Below the pieces are notes generated by a model, which saw nothing but the letters and a program-made list of their open reading frames with translations, did no database searches and had not been told where the DNA came from. From Glebionis coronaria (Eukaryota; Streptophyta; Magnoliopsida; Asterales; Asteraceae), in the NCBI GenBank assembly GCA_025667525.1, contig CM046878.1:98967237-99031236 (forward strand): a stretch of 64,000 bases of DNA, written 5' to 3'. The position numbers were made by a program, and so were the translations under genes. Position 1 is the first letter of the stretch, and each line of letters starts with the position of its first letter. Positions 33,883 to 45,902 of this stretch are shown here, piece after piece.

Positions 33883-34752
33883 AGGTATCAAACTTTTTTT
33901 TGGCATAAAAAGGCGTCCATCTTTTTCTTATTGCTAATATAGATGTTTTCGTTATATAATATATATTTAACAATTATTCGTTAAGTTTTACAACTCAAGT
34001 CCACCGCCGTTACTACCTCCGTCAACAATCGTCTCCACCATTAACCATGTCCACCACCATCAGTACCAAGCATCACCTCTACCACTAGCTCTATCCACCA
34101 TTACTAACCGCACACATCACCACAGTGCTTGGTTTAACACGTAAATCATTATGAGAAAATGAAGCAGCGCAAACTTATTATGATTAGCAATGTCAATACA
34201 CTTTAATTAAGTTACTACAAAAATGTAAAAACAGTTGTGTTGCCATACTTCCATTAAGTTTTGCTACTGTACGTCTTTAAAGCCTAGTGTCACGAAAATA
34301 ACACATTGATATTTTCAGTTGGTCAGTTTGGTGGCTGGTGCTATGGAGTCATGATGTAACTTGAATGACATACTATATTCATCAAGGGTTATACCAATTT
34401 GCATTTTGGTGTTAAACCAAATTAGACGTATTCAAACCACGTAAATAAATTAGGTTTGTTATCAAATGGCAGGATTAGCGATCTACGGTGATGGTGGATG
34501 AGGTTTGGTAGCGGAGTTGGTGCTTGGTAGTGATGGTGGTGTGAAGGCTTGATTGTGGTGACGATGATTATGGGTGGTGGTAACGACAGTGAACTTGAAA
34601 TGTAAAACTCAACGTATAATCGTTAAATATTTAACGAAAATACCTAAATTGACCAAAAGAATAAGTTGGACGCCTTTTTATGCAAAAACAAAGAGTTTGA
34701 TACCTTAATTGTAAGTAACCCCTAAGTTGAGTACATTTTGTGTCATTTTCTC
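33883..34752. repeat. Element G interior and right arm
   Basis: Non-coding. Left arm to about 34110 and right arm from about 34490 pair in inverted order, including a CCACCACCATCA-rich stretch. The middle is plain AT-rich DNA. Confidence 0.65.
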
Positions 34753-34761
34753 TATTATAGA

Positions 34762-35658
34762 CTTTAAAAAATAATTAAATTTATTAGCTAATAGTTTTAT
34801 TCTATTAAAAAAATAAGAGGAAAAAAGCGGTAATAAATCAATTTTTGTGTTAATAATTTTAAAAAAGATAAGAGTATTTTTCTATAACCAAGTTATAAAC
34901 CATTCGAGACTTTCTAAAAATAGGAAGGCTGAATTTTCAGCCAATTTTATTTACTAAATATAACAAGTTGTTGGTGTTTTTCTCACATTCATATGACAAC
35001 CTTTTGTAACAAGTTTTTATAACAAACATTTGTAACAACTTACTAAAAAAATATTTTTTTATTTTAAATTGAAGTATCATTTTATCTATTTATTATTTTC
35101 ATAATTTAAATTCATCATATTTCCTACAATTTTGTGCTTTTTAATTCAGTATCAATTTCGATAACCTTTTTACCCCTTTAACATCAACGTCAATAATAAC
35201 TTGATAGGTAAGATAGTAACATTTATCCGTTTTAATATAAGAAAATCATTCACAAATTATATCAAGAAATAAGCAAGTGTTCTTTCAACTGGTTTCCATT
35301 CCTTTTTCCTGTTCAATTGAGAATCCCAAAATATCTCATCACGTTTGAGTCTACGATGTTTTCAGTTCCCTCCAAAAGCCCTACCACTAAGAAACTAAGA
35401 AACTGCTTTCAATCAATCTTTGATATCCCAAAACTAAAATCAACCCTAAAATTAACCATAACTGATATTTAGAAAGTGACTATATAATCGTTTGGGTAAC
35501 GTGCGCATATACTTTCCAGTTATTTTTAGTATTTGCTTGATACAACTCGCGATCTAACATTTTGTGATTGAACTTCGATTTTGTTGTCGTTATTGTCCAA
35601 CAATATAACAATATAAAAGAAAACTTTTACATCTTGATGAAATGTTCCTTGGTAACTA
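34762..35658. other. Non-coding stretch
   Basis: AT-rich sequence with no coding frame, RNA gene or clear terminal repeat. Confidence 0.35.
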
Positions 35659-35950
35659 GAGCATCCACTATAGTGGTTTAAGAATAGGTCCAAAAAATTA
35701 TGAAGAGGCTTAAAAATTTGTGTATCATACTGAGGAACCATTTCAAGTCTATGTGGCATGAAGAGGTCTAGGATTTTGAAGACGTTTATAATTTAATGCA
35801 TTACATGATTTGACAATTTTATAAACTAGCTATAAGGTTTATCTATAGTGGTAATAGGTTTATAATATGATAAAGGTTTATAAATTAATGACATTTGAAG
35901 ATGTGACAATACTATAAACCTTCTAAGAGGTTTACCATAGTGGATACGCT
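35659..35950. mobile_element. MITE with GCATCCACTATAG ends
   Basis: 292 bp with inverted ends GAGCATCCACTATAGTGG and AGCGTATCCACTATGG, and inner AAGAGG/CCTCTT pairs. Short ATCCACTATAG-type ends are common in plant MITEs. TSD is not clear, so superfamily is open. Confidence 0.55.
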
Positions 35951-36199
35951 TACAGTTAGTCCAAGTTTGGATAATTGTGGGTTTAAATAAAGCTTAAATC
36001 ACTAATGCCAAAATGTGCATATATAGCAATGGCTAATTCTCAGATCTCAGCTCTAGCCCCCAAAACTCGCCTTGACATTCTATGATCTATCCCAAAATAT
36101 AGAATTCGGGTCGGAACTCTTCACCTTTTTCGTCCATGCTACCTATATGACTTATTGAAAATCTGGTTTATCCATTCAAATGTTTAAATTCAGAATGGT

Positions 36200-36405
36200 T
36201 TTATTAGACCAAAGTTTTAGTCCACATCTTTCATTATTACCTTTGAGCATAAATCCATCAACCCCAGATCCAAAACCATAATAATTCTCATTCTTCGAAC
36301 CAACATGGTGTGCCCATCTTCGATATGTGTTGGACATGTTACCATGCTGAGCATCAAAACGTCATCTATATCATACTTCTCATTATATGCTTCCTGCATA
36401 GAAGA
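36200..36405 (-). pseudogene. Unidentified gene fragment, last exon
   Basis: On the minus strand, after acceptor TTCTATGCAG (about 36395), one frame reads EAYNEKYDIDD and then, one base out of register, DAQHGNMSNTYRRWAHHVG, NENYYGFGSGVDGFMLKG and a stop near 36193. The amino-acid composition and the clean stop suggest a real C-terminal exon broken by a 1-bp loss. I do not recognise the family. No upstream exon is visible. Confidence 0.4.
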
Positions 36406-36698
36406 CATAACAAAATACAATTTAATCTAAATGAAACTACACAAAATTTATTATATATTGATGAACTCATAAGATTAATCCTAGCCATCTATAATGTTAT
36501 TTGATGTAACCATCACATACAGTAACAAAAATTCAACAAAGTTAAGACATCATATGAGGTTTAGGTTGACAGATTAAATCAAAGTTAACCTACAAATTAA
36601 ACTATTATAAAGTTTTTGGCCCTTTCAGATAATTACCTAAAGTCAAAAAAGTCCTTTCCAGATAAGGCTGATTGAGTATAGCTGCATTATTAATTAAA

Positions 36699-36885
36699 GG
36701 GTTTTTCTATCTTGTGTCATAGGGGCACATGATAAGAACACCTAAAGTATATAAAAAGTACACAGGATCTCACAGAAAAGTATACAGAAATCTGTAAAAT
36801 GTGGATCCGTGTGTACTTTTCTATGAGACCTGGTGTATATTTTACCTCCTTATCATATACCCTTGAGCATAAGATAGAAAAACCC
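36699..36885. mobile_element. Mutator-type MITE with 9-bp TSD
   Basis: 187 bp, ends GGGTTTTTCTATCTT and inverted AAGATAGAAAAACCC, flanked by perfect 9-bp repeats TTAATTAAA (36690-36698, 36886-36894). The arms pair for most of their length (GTACTTTTCT...AGAAAAGTA). Confidence 0.75.
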
Positions 36886-37327
36886 TTAATTAAATGGTCA
36901 AGTACCCCGTGGTCTCCAATGTTTCTTGCTAAAACAAGACCAAAACGCGTATTTAATATCATTTGTTTGGAATTATGCGTGGTTTGTGTGTTTGCTGTGT
37001 TTTCAGAGCCAACCAGATAGATATTGGAGAAAACATCGGATTGCACGGGTTTTATCGAAGAAAAAGACTCAAGACGAAGTCTATAGTCCAAGAGATGCAA
37101 AAGATTTGAAGTCAATGGTTCTATTTGAAGATTTATCGAAGAAAAGGACCAAAGATGGAAGATTTACACATGTCGAAAGAACTCAAGTCTATTAAACGAA
37201 GAAATTAAAAGACGAGTTGAATTTAATCATCGACAAATCCCGAATCAGAATCGAAAAAGTCAACTTTTCTGAAAAGACGAGAAGACAAGAAGAAGGGGAG
37301 AAAGCCCACTCACCAACCAAAGACAAG

Positions 37328-37337
37328 GCTATATAAG
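37328..37337 (+). promoter_or_regulatory. Element F TATA box
   Basis: GCTATATAAGG in the LTR, the best TATA match; the same motif is in the 3' LTR near 46345. Confidence 0.65.
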
Positions 37338-37734
37338 GACATCCCTTCACACATTTGGAGCTAGTTTTCATTTTCCAGTTTTTCTTTTCTTTCGTAGGAA
37401 GCCAACACCATTAAGGTGTTGGTGATTTTTCATTTTTGTTGAATCCTTAATCTTGTAAGTTTTTAATCTTTCCTTTTGTTTACTCTACCTTAATCAATCA
37501 ATATAATCCTTCCATTAATCTTGTTCATCTTCATCTTTTAGATTTAAAGTTTCAAGTTCTTATTTGGTTGATTTTAATCCATAAAAGTAAGTGGGTTTTG
37601 TGTTTTTAGTGTTTTGGTTTAATGATTATGGTTAGTAAATGATTATTGGTTAGCTTGGTTTAAATCTTTTGGTTTATTTTGATTGATTTGGTGAAAAATC
37701 GTCTTCTTTGTTTCTTTACTGTTCTTCACAAACC

Positions 37735-38165
37735 CAGATTCCGAATCAAATTATTTCACTTTTTATTCCGGATCGACTGGATATTCCGGATCAACAGAAT
37801 ATTCCGGATCAGTTATTATTCCGCATCAACCTTTTATTCCGAATCAATATTGTTCATCCGGAATATTTTATATTCCGGATAAAAGCCCTTCATCTGGAAT
37901 AATCAATTATTCCGGATCAACCCTTTTATTCCGAATCAACCTTTATTCCGGATCACCAATTTTATTCCGGATCAATTCGTTCATCCAGAATAATCAATAT
38001 TCCGGATGAGTAGAAACATTCCGCATCAAGGTTTTTCCCCATTTATTCCGAGTCAGCAAAGTTATTCCGCATCAAGCTCTTATTCCGGATCAACACCATT
38101 TATTCCGCATCAACCACTACATTCCGGATCAACAACCTTATTCCGGATCAACTCAATATTCCGAA
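37735..38165 (+). repeat. TTCCGGATCA repeat array in element F LTR
   Basis: About 25-30 degenerate copies of TTCCGGATCA, TTCCGAATCA or TTCCGCATCA, every 15-25 bp, some inverted (CATCCGGAATAATCA next to ATTCCGGATGA) and so able to pair. The 3' LTR has the same array at about 46755-47160 with small unit losses. Confidence 0.93.
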
Positions 38166-38412
38166 TGAAGTGTTTTCGAGTAAGGGGTATTTACTGTTTC
38201 TGTTTTATTATTTAATTTTAATTCGATTTCAGTCTTATTTTATTAACTGCTTTTAGTCTAATTTTATATCTTTGTGCATTTTAACCTTTTTAGTAGAATA
38301 GAAAACCAAACCCTTTTTAGTAACCAAGAACAACTATTCCACTTTGAGCCGTGATCAATTCGAGAAGATTCCGAGAGATAATATGAACCCCATGCAAAAC
38401 ACAAGTATCAAA

Positions 38413-38427
38413 TGGCGCCGCTGCCGG
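38413..38427 (+). other. Element F primer-binding site
   Basis: TGGCGCCGCTGCCGG, two bases after the 5' LTR, close to the complement of the 3' end of tRNA-Asp. Confidence 0.8.
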
Positions 38428-38623
38428 CTCTTCTCGTAAAGATTAACAGTTTTTTGTGAGAAATTGGATTTTGGGATCCGTTCACCGTGAACGTTACTTT
38501 TTCATAAAAAATTTTCAAAAAAAAAACCAAAAAAATATAAAATTTTCAAAAAATCCTAAAAATTAAAAAACATAAAAAACCAAAAATATTTCTTGTTTTC
38601 TTTGTTAGTTCTTTTGCAGGTGT

Positions 38624-40488
38624 ATGCGCACTCGATCAACGTCCTATCAAGAGCCCGAGACTCTCGATAACTTAGACATGGCCGGTGTACACAACAACAA
38701 TAACAATCCACCTCAAAACAACATGAATAATAACAACAATGAACCTCTACCGGACAATCGCCCTATGATTGAACTTTTGCAAGCACATGTAGAGGGCAAC
38801 AATGATCCAATTGTCATACCTGCGATTGCAGCCAACAACTTTGAGCTCAAATCCGGCTTTATACAGATGGTCTCGGCTCAACCATTCTTGGGGCGTACCA
38901 TTGATGATCCTCATGACCACATCAAAAGGTTCCTGCAACTCACAAATACGGTCAAATTCAATGGTGTTCCACAAGAGGTAATTCGTTTACAACTTTTTCC
39001 TTTCTCCTTAGAGGGACAAACCCGTCATTGGCTTGCAAAGGAACCGCCACAAAGTATTCTGACGTGGACGGACTTAGAGACCAAATTCATAAACTACTTT
39101 TTCCCACCCTCTCGTACTACCGCTTTGCGGAATGAAATTATTAATTTTGAACAAAAGTACGACGCGTCTTTTAGTGAATCTTGGGACCGTTTTAAAGACC
39201 TTTTAAGAAAGTGCACACAACATGGTTTTACCAAAGTGCACCAAATTAATACCTTTTACAATGGTTTAAGCATAAATGACCAAGATTCACTGAATAGTGC
39301 CTCGGGGGGTAATATTTTGGTTAAGACTTCTAATGCCGCTTGGGATATTATTGAAAATAAGTCTCGTGTGCTAACTAAGAGTGTTCGGACCAATGCCGCT
39401 AGTGTTAGTACTAGTGACAACGACAAGAGACTTGACAAAATTACGTCGCTTCTTGAATCGCTTGCTACCCAAACCGCTAGCAACACCAACAGCATCAATG
39501 CTAAAAACGCTCAAGTCAATGCTGTAAGCCAACCATGTGAAATATGCGGGGGTCCTCACTCTTACACCACTTGTACCACCACCCAAAAATATCCTTTTGA
39601 GAATGTTAACGCAGCATATGGTACCTATCCTCCGGCCGCTTATCAAGCTCATCCTCAAGGAGACCGCAACTTGCTCAGCTATCGCTCAAACAACTTTCTT
39701 TCCCCGCCCGGTTTTCCTCCTAATAACCCAAACCAACAACAAAACCTCAATCGCCCTCCTCAATAAAAACCTCGCGCACCATACCAACCACCTCAAAGAC
39801 AACCATATCCACCTCAAAGAAACAACCAAGTTTACCAACAACCTGCTTATCAACCACCCGCCTACCATGCTCCTCCTCCCAACCAACCCACCGCATTACA
39901 CCAAGATGTTGAAACCTACATGAGGACTAATGATGTGATCGTGGAAAATCTCCAGCGGGAAGTGCTCAACTTGAAAGCAGACATGGTGAAACAAGGGAAC
40001 GATCTTAGAGCCGATATGCGAAATTCTTTGAGTAGTCAAACGAATGACTTAAGGAACATGATGGCTGGTTTCTTCCAAGGTAATCAAACCTCTTCTTCGG
40101 GTACTCTTCCGAGTAACACCGTGGCTAATCCAAGAGGGGAGATGAAAGCAATCACCACTCGCAGTGGCAAAGGTACCAAGGAACCCGAGCTTCCTATACC
40201 TCCACCGGTGATTATGACTAAGGAAACGAGTCACCTACTCATATTCCTCATCTTGCTACTTTCCCAATTCATCCACCTCTTACTTCTACCCCTCCTCCAC
40301 CCAAGGATGTGAGTGATCCTACTATTCCAAAGCCTTCCTCTTCTTCCGATATACCTTATCCCTCAAGGTTGAGGAAAGAGAAGCTCAAAAGCAAGGACGA
40401 TATTCAAGTTTCGAACTTTCTCAAAATGTTTAAACAATTGAATTTTAACATCTCCTTCGCTGAGGCTCTCGCTCACATGCCTAAATAG
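38624..40488 (+). pseudogene. Element F gag
   Basis: ATG 38624 (MRTRSTSYQEPE). An Asn-rich N-terminus, the retrotransposon gag domain (about 38850-39330; PFSLEGQTRHWL, INYFFPPSRT), and a zinc knuckle CEICGGPHSYTTC (39536-39574, with the short CX2CX3HX4C spacing of Athila types). The frame is stopped by TAA at 39764-39766 within a Pro/Gln/Asn-rich linker, continues in the same frame (39920-40220; RSGKGTKEPE), then needs a 1-bp frameshift near 40225, and meets TAG at 40486 just before the pol part. It would form the particle shell; this copy makes a truncated gag at best. Confidence 0.85.
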
Positions 40489-40494
40489 GCGAAA

Positions 40495-43400
40495 ATGTTC
40501 AAAGATCTTCTTAGCGACAAGGAGAAGCTTCTTGATATTGCTAATACCCAACTTAACGAGAATTGCTCTGCAGTGCTCTTAAGGAAATTGCCAACCAAAC
40601 TTGGTGATCCGGGTCGCTTCTTAATCCTTTGCAACTTCCCGGGAGTAGAGAATTGCATGGCCCTAGCCGATCTAGGTGCTAGTATTAACTTAATGCCTTT
40701 AAGTGTTTGGAAGCAATTATCTCTCCCCGAGCTAGTCCCCACCAAAATGACTTTGGAATTAGCTAACCGTACGGTTGCTTATCCAGTGGGGATAGCCGAA
40801 GATGTTTTTGTAGGAGTCGACAAATTCATTTTTCCTGCCGATTTCGTCGTGGTCGACTACGATATGGACCCTCGTGTGTCATTAATCATTGGACGTCCAT
40901 TCTTGAGGACCGGTCGTACTCTCATCGATGTTGAAGCGGGTGAGCTTATCATGAGAATGAGTGACGATAAAATCGTCTTCAACATGGGAAAGCTTTCTAA
41001 ACAGCCTTATTCATACGAGAGTGTTAATTGTATCGGCGTTCTTGATGAGGCTTGTGAAGAACACTTCAAAGATACTTGCAAAAGTATTCCTACCTCTCCT
41101 CCCAATTTTGAGACCGTTTCCTCTATTGATTCATCACTAACTCTATTTGGAGAAAGTGATTTCCTTTGGAAAGATTTTGAAGCAACCATGGGAGATGCGA
41201 ACTTAGAAAATGACGATTCTCCCACCGATTGGGATGAAGACATTCGTCTCATTGAGAAACTTCTCAAAGAGGACCATATTTCTCCACCATCTCCTAAGGC
41301 TATTGCTATCGATGAACCGAATTTGAATCCGCCTCCCATCGAAAATCCTCCAGATTTAGAGCTTAAGGAGTTGCCGTCCCATCTCGAGTACGTGTTCCTT
41401 GAAGAAAAGAAGAAGTCGCCCGTCATTATCGCGAAGGACTTGAAGGAAGAAGAAAAATCTCGCCTCATCGCCGTGCTTAAAGATCATAAGAAGGCAATTG
41501 CTTGGAAAATTTCCGATATCCGCGGAATTGATCCAAACTTTTGTACTCACAAGATTCTCATGGAAGATGACTTTAAACCCGCAATCCAGAGCCAAAGAAG
41601 GGTTAATCCTCACATTCATGACGTCATCAAACAAGAGGTTATCAAACTTCTTGATGCCGGCTTAATTTACCCTATTTCGGATTCGCCATGGGTAAGTCCC
41701 GTCCATTGTGTGCCCAAGAAGGGCGGAATAACCGTTGTTCCCAATGAACACAACGAGTTGATTCCCACTCGTCTCGTTACCGGGTGGAGAGTTTGTATCG
41801 ACTATCGCAAACTCAATGAAGCCACGAGAAAAGATCATTTTCCTCTTCCTTTCATGGATCAAATGCTCGAGCGTCTAGCGGGTAATGACTATTACTGCTT
41901 CTTATACGGTTTCTCCGGGTATTTTCAAATTCCCATCGATCCCAAAGACCAAGAAAAGACCACATTCACTTGTCCCTACGGAACATTTGCTTACAAACGT
42001 ATGCCTTTTGGTTTATGCAATGCTCCTGGGACGTTCCAAAGGTGTATGATGGCCATCTTCCATGATATGGTTGAAGAAACTATGGAAGTATTCATGGATG
42101 ATTTCTTGGTTTATGGCGATTCTTTCTCTGCTTGCCTTGCCAATTTAGAACGTATGCTTAAGCGGTGTGAAGACACTCGCCTTGTTCTTAATTGGGAAAA
42201 ATACCATTTCATGGTAAAAGAGGGCATCGTGTTAGGACACAAAATCTCCAAAGCCGGTCTTGAAGTGGACCGTTCTAAAGTCGATGTTATTGCTAAATTG
42301 CCTCCACCTTCAACCATGAAGGGTGTGAGAAGTTTCCTTGGTCATGCGGGCTTCTACCGTCAATTCATCAAAGATTTTTCTAAAATCGCTCGCCCGATGA
42401 CCCACCTCTTGGAAAAAGATACTCCTTTTATCTTTTCCAAAGAGTGTATTGAAGCCTTCAACCTTCTTAAGGATAAGCCAGCTAAGGCACCGGTCTTGGT
42501 TACCCCTAATTGGGAGCTTCCTTTTGAGTTGATGTGCGATGCTAGCGACTTTGCTATTGGAGCAGTTTTGGGCTAAAGAGTGAATAAACACTTCCAACCG
42601 ATCCATTATGCTAGCAAGACAATGACAGGGGCTCAATTGCATTACACGACAACTGAAAAAGAACTTTTAGCTGTTGTCTATGCTTTTGAAAAGTTCAGCC
42701 CCTATCTTGTCCTTTCTACCACAATCGTTTATACCGATCATTCCGCGTTGAAGTACTTGTTAACTAAACAAGATTCCAAACCAAGACTTCTTCGCTGGGT
42801 TTTGCTACTTCAAGAATTTAAAATCGAAATTCATGATAAGAAGGGAGCTGAAAACCTAGCCGCGGATCATCTCAGTAGACTTGAGGATCCTTATCAAGGG
42901 GATCATCCGAACGAAGAGATCAATGACTCTTTTCCCCTGGAGACCTTAATGTCTATCAATTCGAATCAAGATGACACCCCGTGGTTTGCGGACATTGCAA
43001 ACTACTTGGCGGGTGGAATTCTCATTGACGGGTTAACATCCCAGCAAAAGAAAAAGTTCTTCAAAGATATTAAGACTTACTTTTGGGATGACCCGTATCT
43101 ATTCAAACAATGTGCTGATTTGATTATTCGCCGATGTATTGATGGACCGGCAGCTTTAGACATTCTCGAAGCTTGCCACAAAGGACCCACCGGTGGTCAC
43201 TTTGGTCCCAACTACACCGCCAAACAAGTGTTTGACTCGGGATTTTATTGGCCCACCATTTATCGTGATGCTCACGAGATGGTTAAACATTGTGATGCTT
43301 GCCAAAAACAAGGCAAGATCACACATAAAGATGAGATACCACCCACAAACTAATGGTCGGGCTGAAATATCTAACCGAGGATTAAAGCGAATTCTTGAAC

Positions 43401-43960
43401 GAACCGTGGGAGAGCATCGTGCCTCATGGGCCGATAAACTTGATGATGCTTTGTGGGCTTTTCGTACCGCATACAAGACTCCGATTGGTTGTACACCATA
43501 TCGTCTCGTGTACGGGAAAGCATGCCACCTCCCCATTGAGTTGGAGCACAAGGCTTACTGGGCCTTGAAGTGGGCTAATTTTGATATCAACAAAGCCGGT
43601 GACCTACGCAAGATCCAACTCAATGAGCTGAATGAACTCCGGAATGAGGCTTATGAAAATTATTTGATCTATAAGGAAAAGACTAAGCTCATTCACGACT
43701 CTAAGATTAAAAACCGAGAGTTCCAAGTTGGAGACAAAGTTTTACTCTTTAACTCTCGGTTGAAAATCTTTTCGGGCAAGCTGAAGTCTCGTTGGTCCGG
43801 CCCATTCACCATTGCCCAAATTTTTCCATATGGTACTCTCGAGCTCGCTCAACCTAATGGACCTAATTTTAAGGTGAATGGCCAACGAGTGAAGTTGTAC
43901 TTTGGTGAGGACATCTCTCATGAGATGATTCCATCCCTCACCACGTTTCCCATGAACTAA
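40495..43960 (+). pseudogene. Element F pol, integrase core deleted
   Basis: Continues the polyprotein: protease ADLGASINLMP (about 40660), reverse transcriptase with FMDD (42091-42102), connection and RNase H. An in-frame TAA at 42574 cuts RNase H after DASDFAIGAVLG; the frame resumes at 42577 to 43353 with [21 protein letters not shown] and the integrase zinc finger ([11 protein letters not shown]). Near 43337 the sequence jumps from this finger to [15 protein letters not shown], out of frame: the core region with the first two catalytic Asp is missing. The C-terminal part (43350-43960, FQVGDKVLLFNSRLKIF) is intact and ends TFPMN. RT itself appears complete. Confidence 0.9.
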
Positions 43961-45902
43961 TTTTGGGTCGAGTCAGGCTCGTGACTCGGTTATAAAAAAC
44001 AAGCGCTCCTCGGGAGGCAACCCGAGTATCTATCCTTTTCCGTTTAACCTCCTAAGTGTAGGGGGACCTATATAGGTTGTTTGTGTTTGTGTGGTGATGT
44101 AATTACAGGGATAAGTGCACTTTTGGAACCTTTGAAGAACCGTGCTCCCGTGTTATCAGAAATCCGGTTCTATCTCTCTACTATCGTGATTCAATTTTCT
44201 TCATACTCACATTTGAAATTGATCACTTTAGTCGTCTCTTCCTTAACTTGATTTAACCAACGTGCACAATGTCATAAGTGTAGGGGAGACTTTTCCCACA
44301 TGCTTAAACATTGAGGATAATGTTTATCTTAAGTGTAGGGGGGACTTCTATCGATGTTTTAAGTGGACTTTTCCATTAAAATGCTTTCATTTAACCGGAA
44401 AATCATCTTTTTCAGCATTTTTCAAATTTTTAATTAACTTTGGCCATTCAGCCGTATTTTTTAAATTTTTATCGTTGCTTTCATATGTATATATCCCGCA
44501 ATAAAGTCAAAAATATTAATAAAGTGGTGTAGCTAGTTTTGAAATCTTTGACATATTAGGCCCGTTGCGATTATTTTGACTCAACCCGAATAGACTTATC
44601 CAAGTTTATTCTAGCAAGTATCCTTAACCATGTAGACCTTAATTGGTTTATTAGGCTAAGCATCCACGAGTCTCATTACTTGAGATTTTAAATTGTGGAG
44701 AATGAGAAATGATAGAGTCAATTATAAGTCGGTATTCTAGCACAAGCACACTTGGTGTGATTATCTGCCTATTCTCCCATCACTTGCTAATAATTTATCT
44801 GCAATAAGTAAGGTCGTACGATTTGAAAAGTTACTTAGCTTCTAGCCCAAGATCGTTTAAAAGTTGCTCGGTAATGATAAGAGTTCATAGCCAAGGCATA
44901 ACTAATGAAGCGGGGCGCGAAGACTGGCGAGTCCGAAAAGGCCCTAACAAGGCATGAGGATTCAATCTTATTGCTAAAGATCCAAGGTGATGTGAAAAGT
45001 ATTATTCCCAAAATCAATATGAAGGATAAAGACTCACGACGAAAAGCAATCAACTCCCATAAAGATCATGGAGAAGTCTATCCGAAAAGACCCTAACAAG
45101 GTATGAGGATAAATAGATCCAAGTCCGAAAAGGAGGCGGATCGTTGTATCTCAAAAATCCCAATTAGCGATTGAAGAAATAATGATGAAGTCGTGGTCAA
45201 CAAAGTTGGAGTACCCCTCAAAAATAATCCAAGTGAAGAACTCTATTAACGAAGAGAATACCATTATCTCAAGAACGTCTCTCAAGATATGAAGTATGAA
45301 GTACATGCCAAATATCGGCCCGAGAAAGGTCTCAAATCATGAAGCGAGTTATGCCAAGATATGAACTTTTTGATATCCCGAGAAGCAGTTTTAATAGATT
45401 TTGTCCTTTAGCTAACTATTAATCAAATCGTCCTACTTTGCTTTCAGCCTAAATAAACTATCGAAATAAGTCCAAAAATGCATCTTCATGATCATTCTAA
45501 GACAAAAATAAAATATAAGAGATACAACTAGGAATAAGGGAGTTTAAGCATATAATTAAGCCATGTGTGTAAGTGTTTGATTTGCTAACTTATAATAACA
45601 ATGATCTCGTTTTTAAGCTTAGTTTGGGGAACGTGAAACTTGAGGGTGATAAATCTTCGCAGCACCAAAGCCCTAATGTAAGTCCTTGATCTCTTTGCAA
45701 GTTATTTCCATGTAGCTATTTTCAAGTGAAAATGGTTTTCTATCATTTGGTTTCCTTTAAAGTTTTAATTTCTCTTAGTACTTTAATTTTTGTTTAGTAG
45801 TATTTTAATAAGGCCAAGGTTGATTGATTATGAGAAAAGTGTAAATTTGCTTTATCACTAAGCATTGCATGATGGCATTGCAATGGTTAAGTGTAGGGGA
45901 TT
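43961..45902 (+). other. Element F 3' region with four polypurine tracts
   Basis: 1.9 kb with no convincing frame; the env-like gene known from some Athila elements is not visible. The motif AAGTGTAGGGG occurs four times: 44053-44065, 44274-44286, 44329-44343 and 45887-45900, the last abutting the 3' LTR as the true polypurine tract. 44930-45120 has two imperfect copies of a CCGAAAAGGCCCTAACAAGG / CCGAAAAGACCCTAACAAGG block. Confidence 0.7.

Larger units (their letters stand above)
20312..34752. mobile_element. Element G: Mutator-type TIR element, outermost of a nest
   Basis: The left tip at 20312 (GGACAAATGACACAAAA, then TACTCAACTTAGGGGTTAC) is matched by the inverted right tip ending 34752. 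A 9-bp duplication flanks it: TATTATATA (20303-20311) and TATTATAGA (34753-34761), one mismatch. The left arm is split by element H at 20359 and resumes at 33883 (AAGGTATCAAAC, AAAAGGCGTCCA, TTTTCGTTA), in matching order to the right arm at about 34500-34752. Without the nested DNA it is about 0.9 kb, has inverted arms of about 250 bp and no coding sequence: a non-autonomous Mutator-type element. Confidence 0.75.
36922..38410 (+). repeat. Element F 5' LTR, 5'-truncated
   Basis: Matches 45938-47406 and ends CACAAGTATCA. Contains a TATA box near 37330 and the CCGGA repeat array. Confidence 0.93.

Noticed and set aside
37679..38215. Overlapping frames in the element F LTR
   Set aside because: They translate the TTCCGGATCA array (repeated FRI, SGS and IPD strings) and recur in the other LTR; not genes.
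44262..44504. 80-codon frame in element F 3' region as a possible env-like gene
   Set aside because: Too short, no signal peptide, no coiled coil and no surface or transmembrane pattern; it overlaps two polypurine-like motifs.
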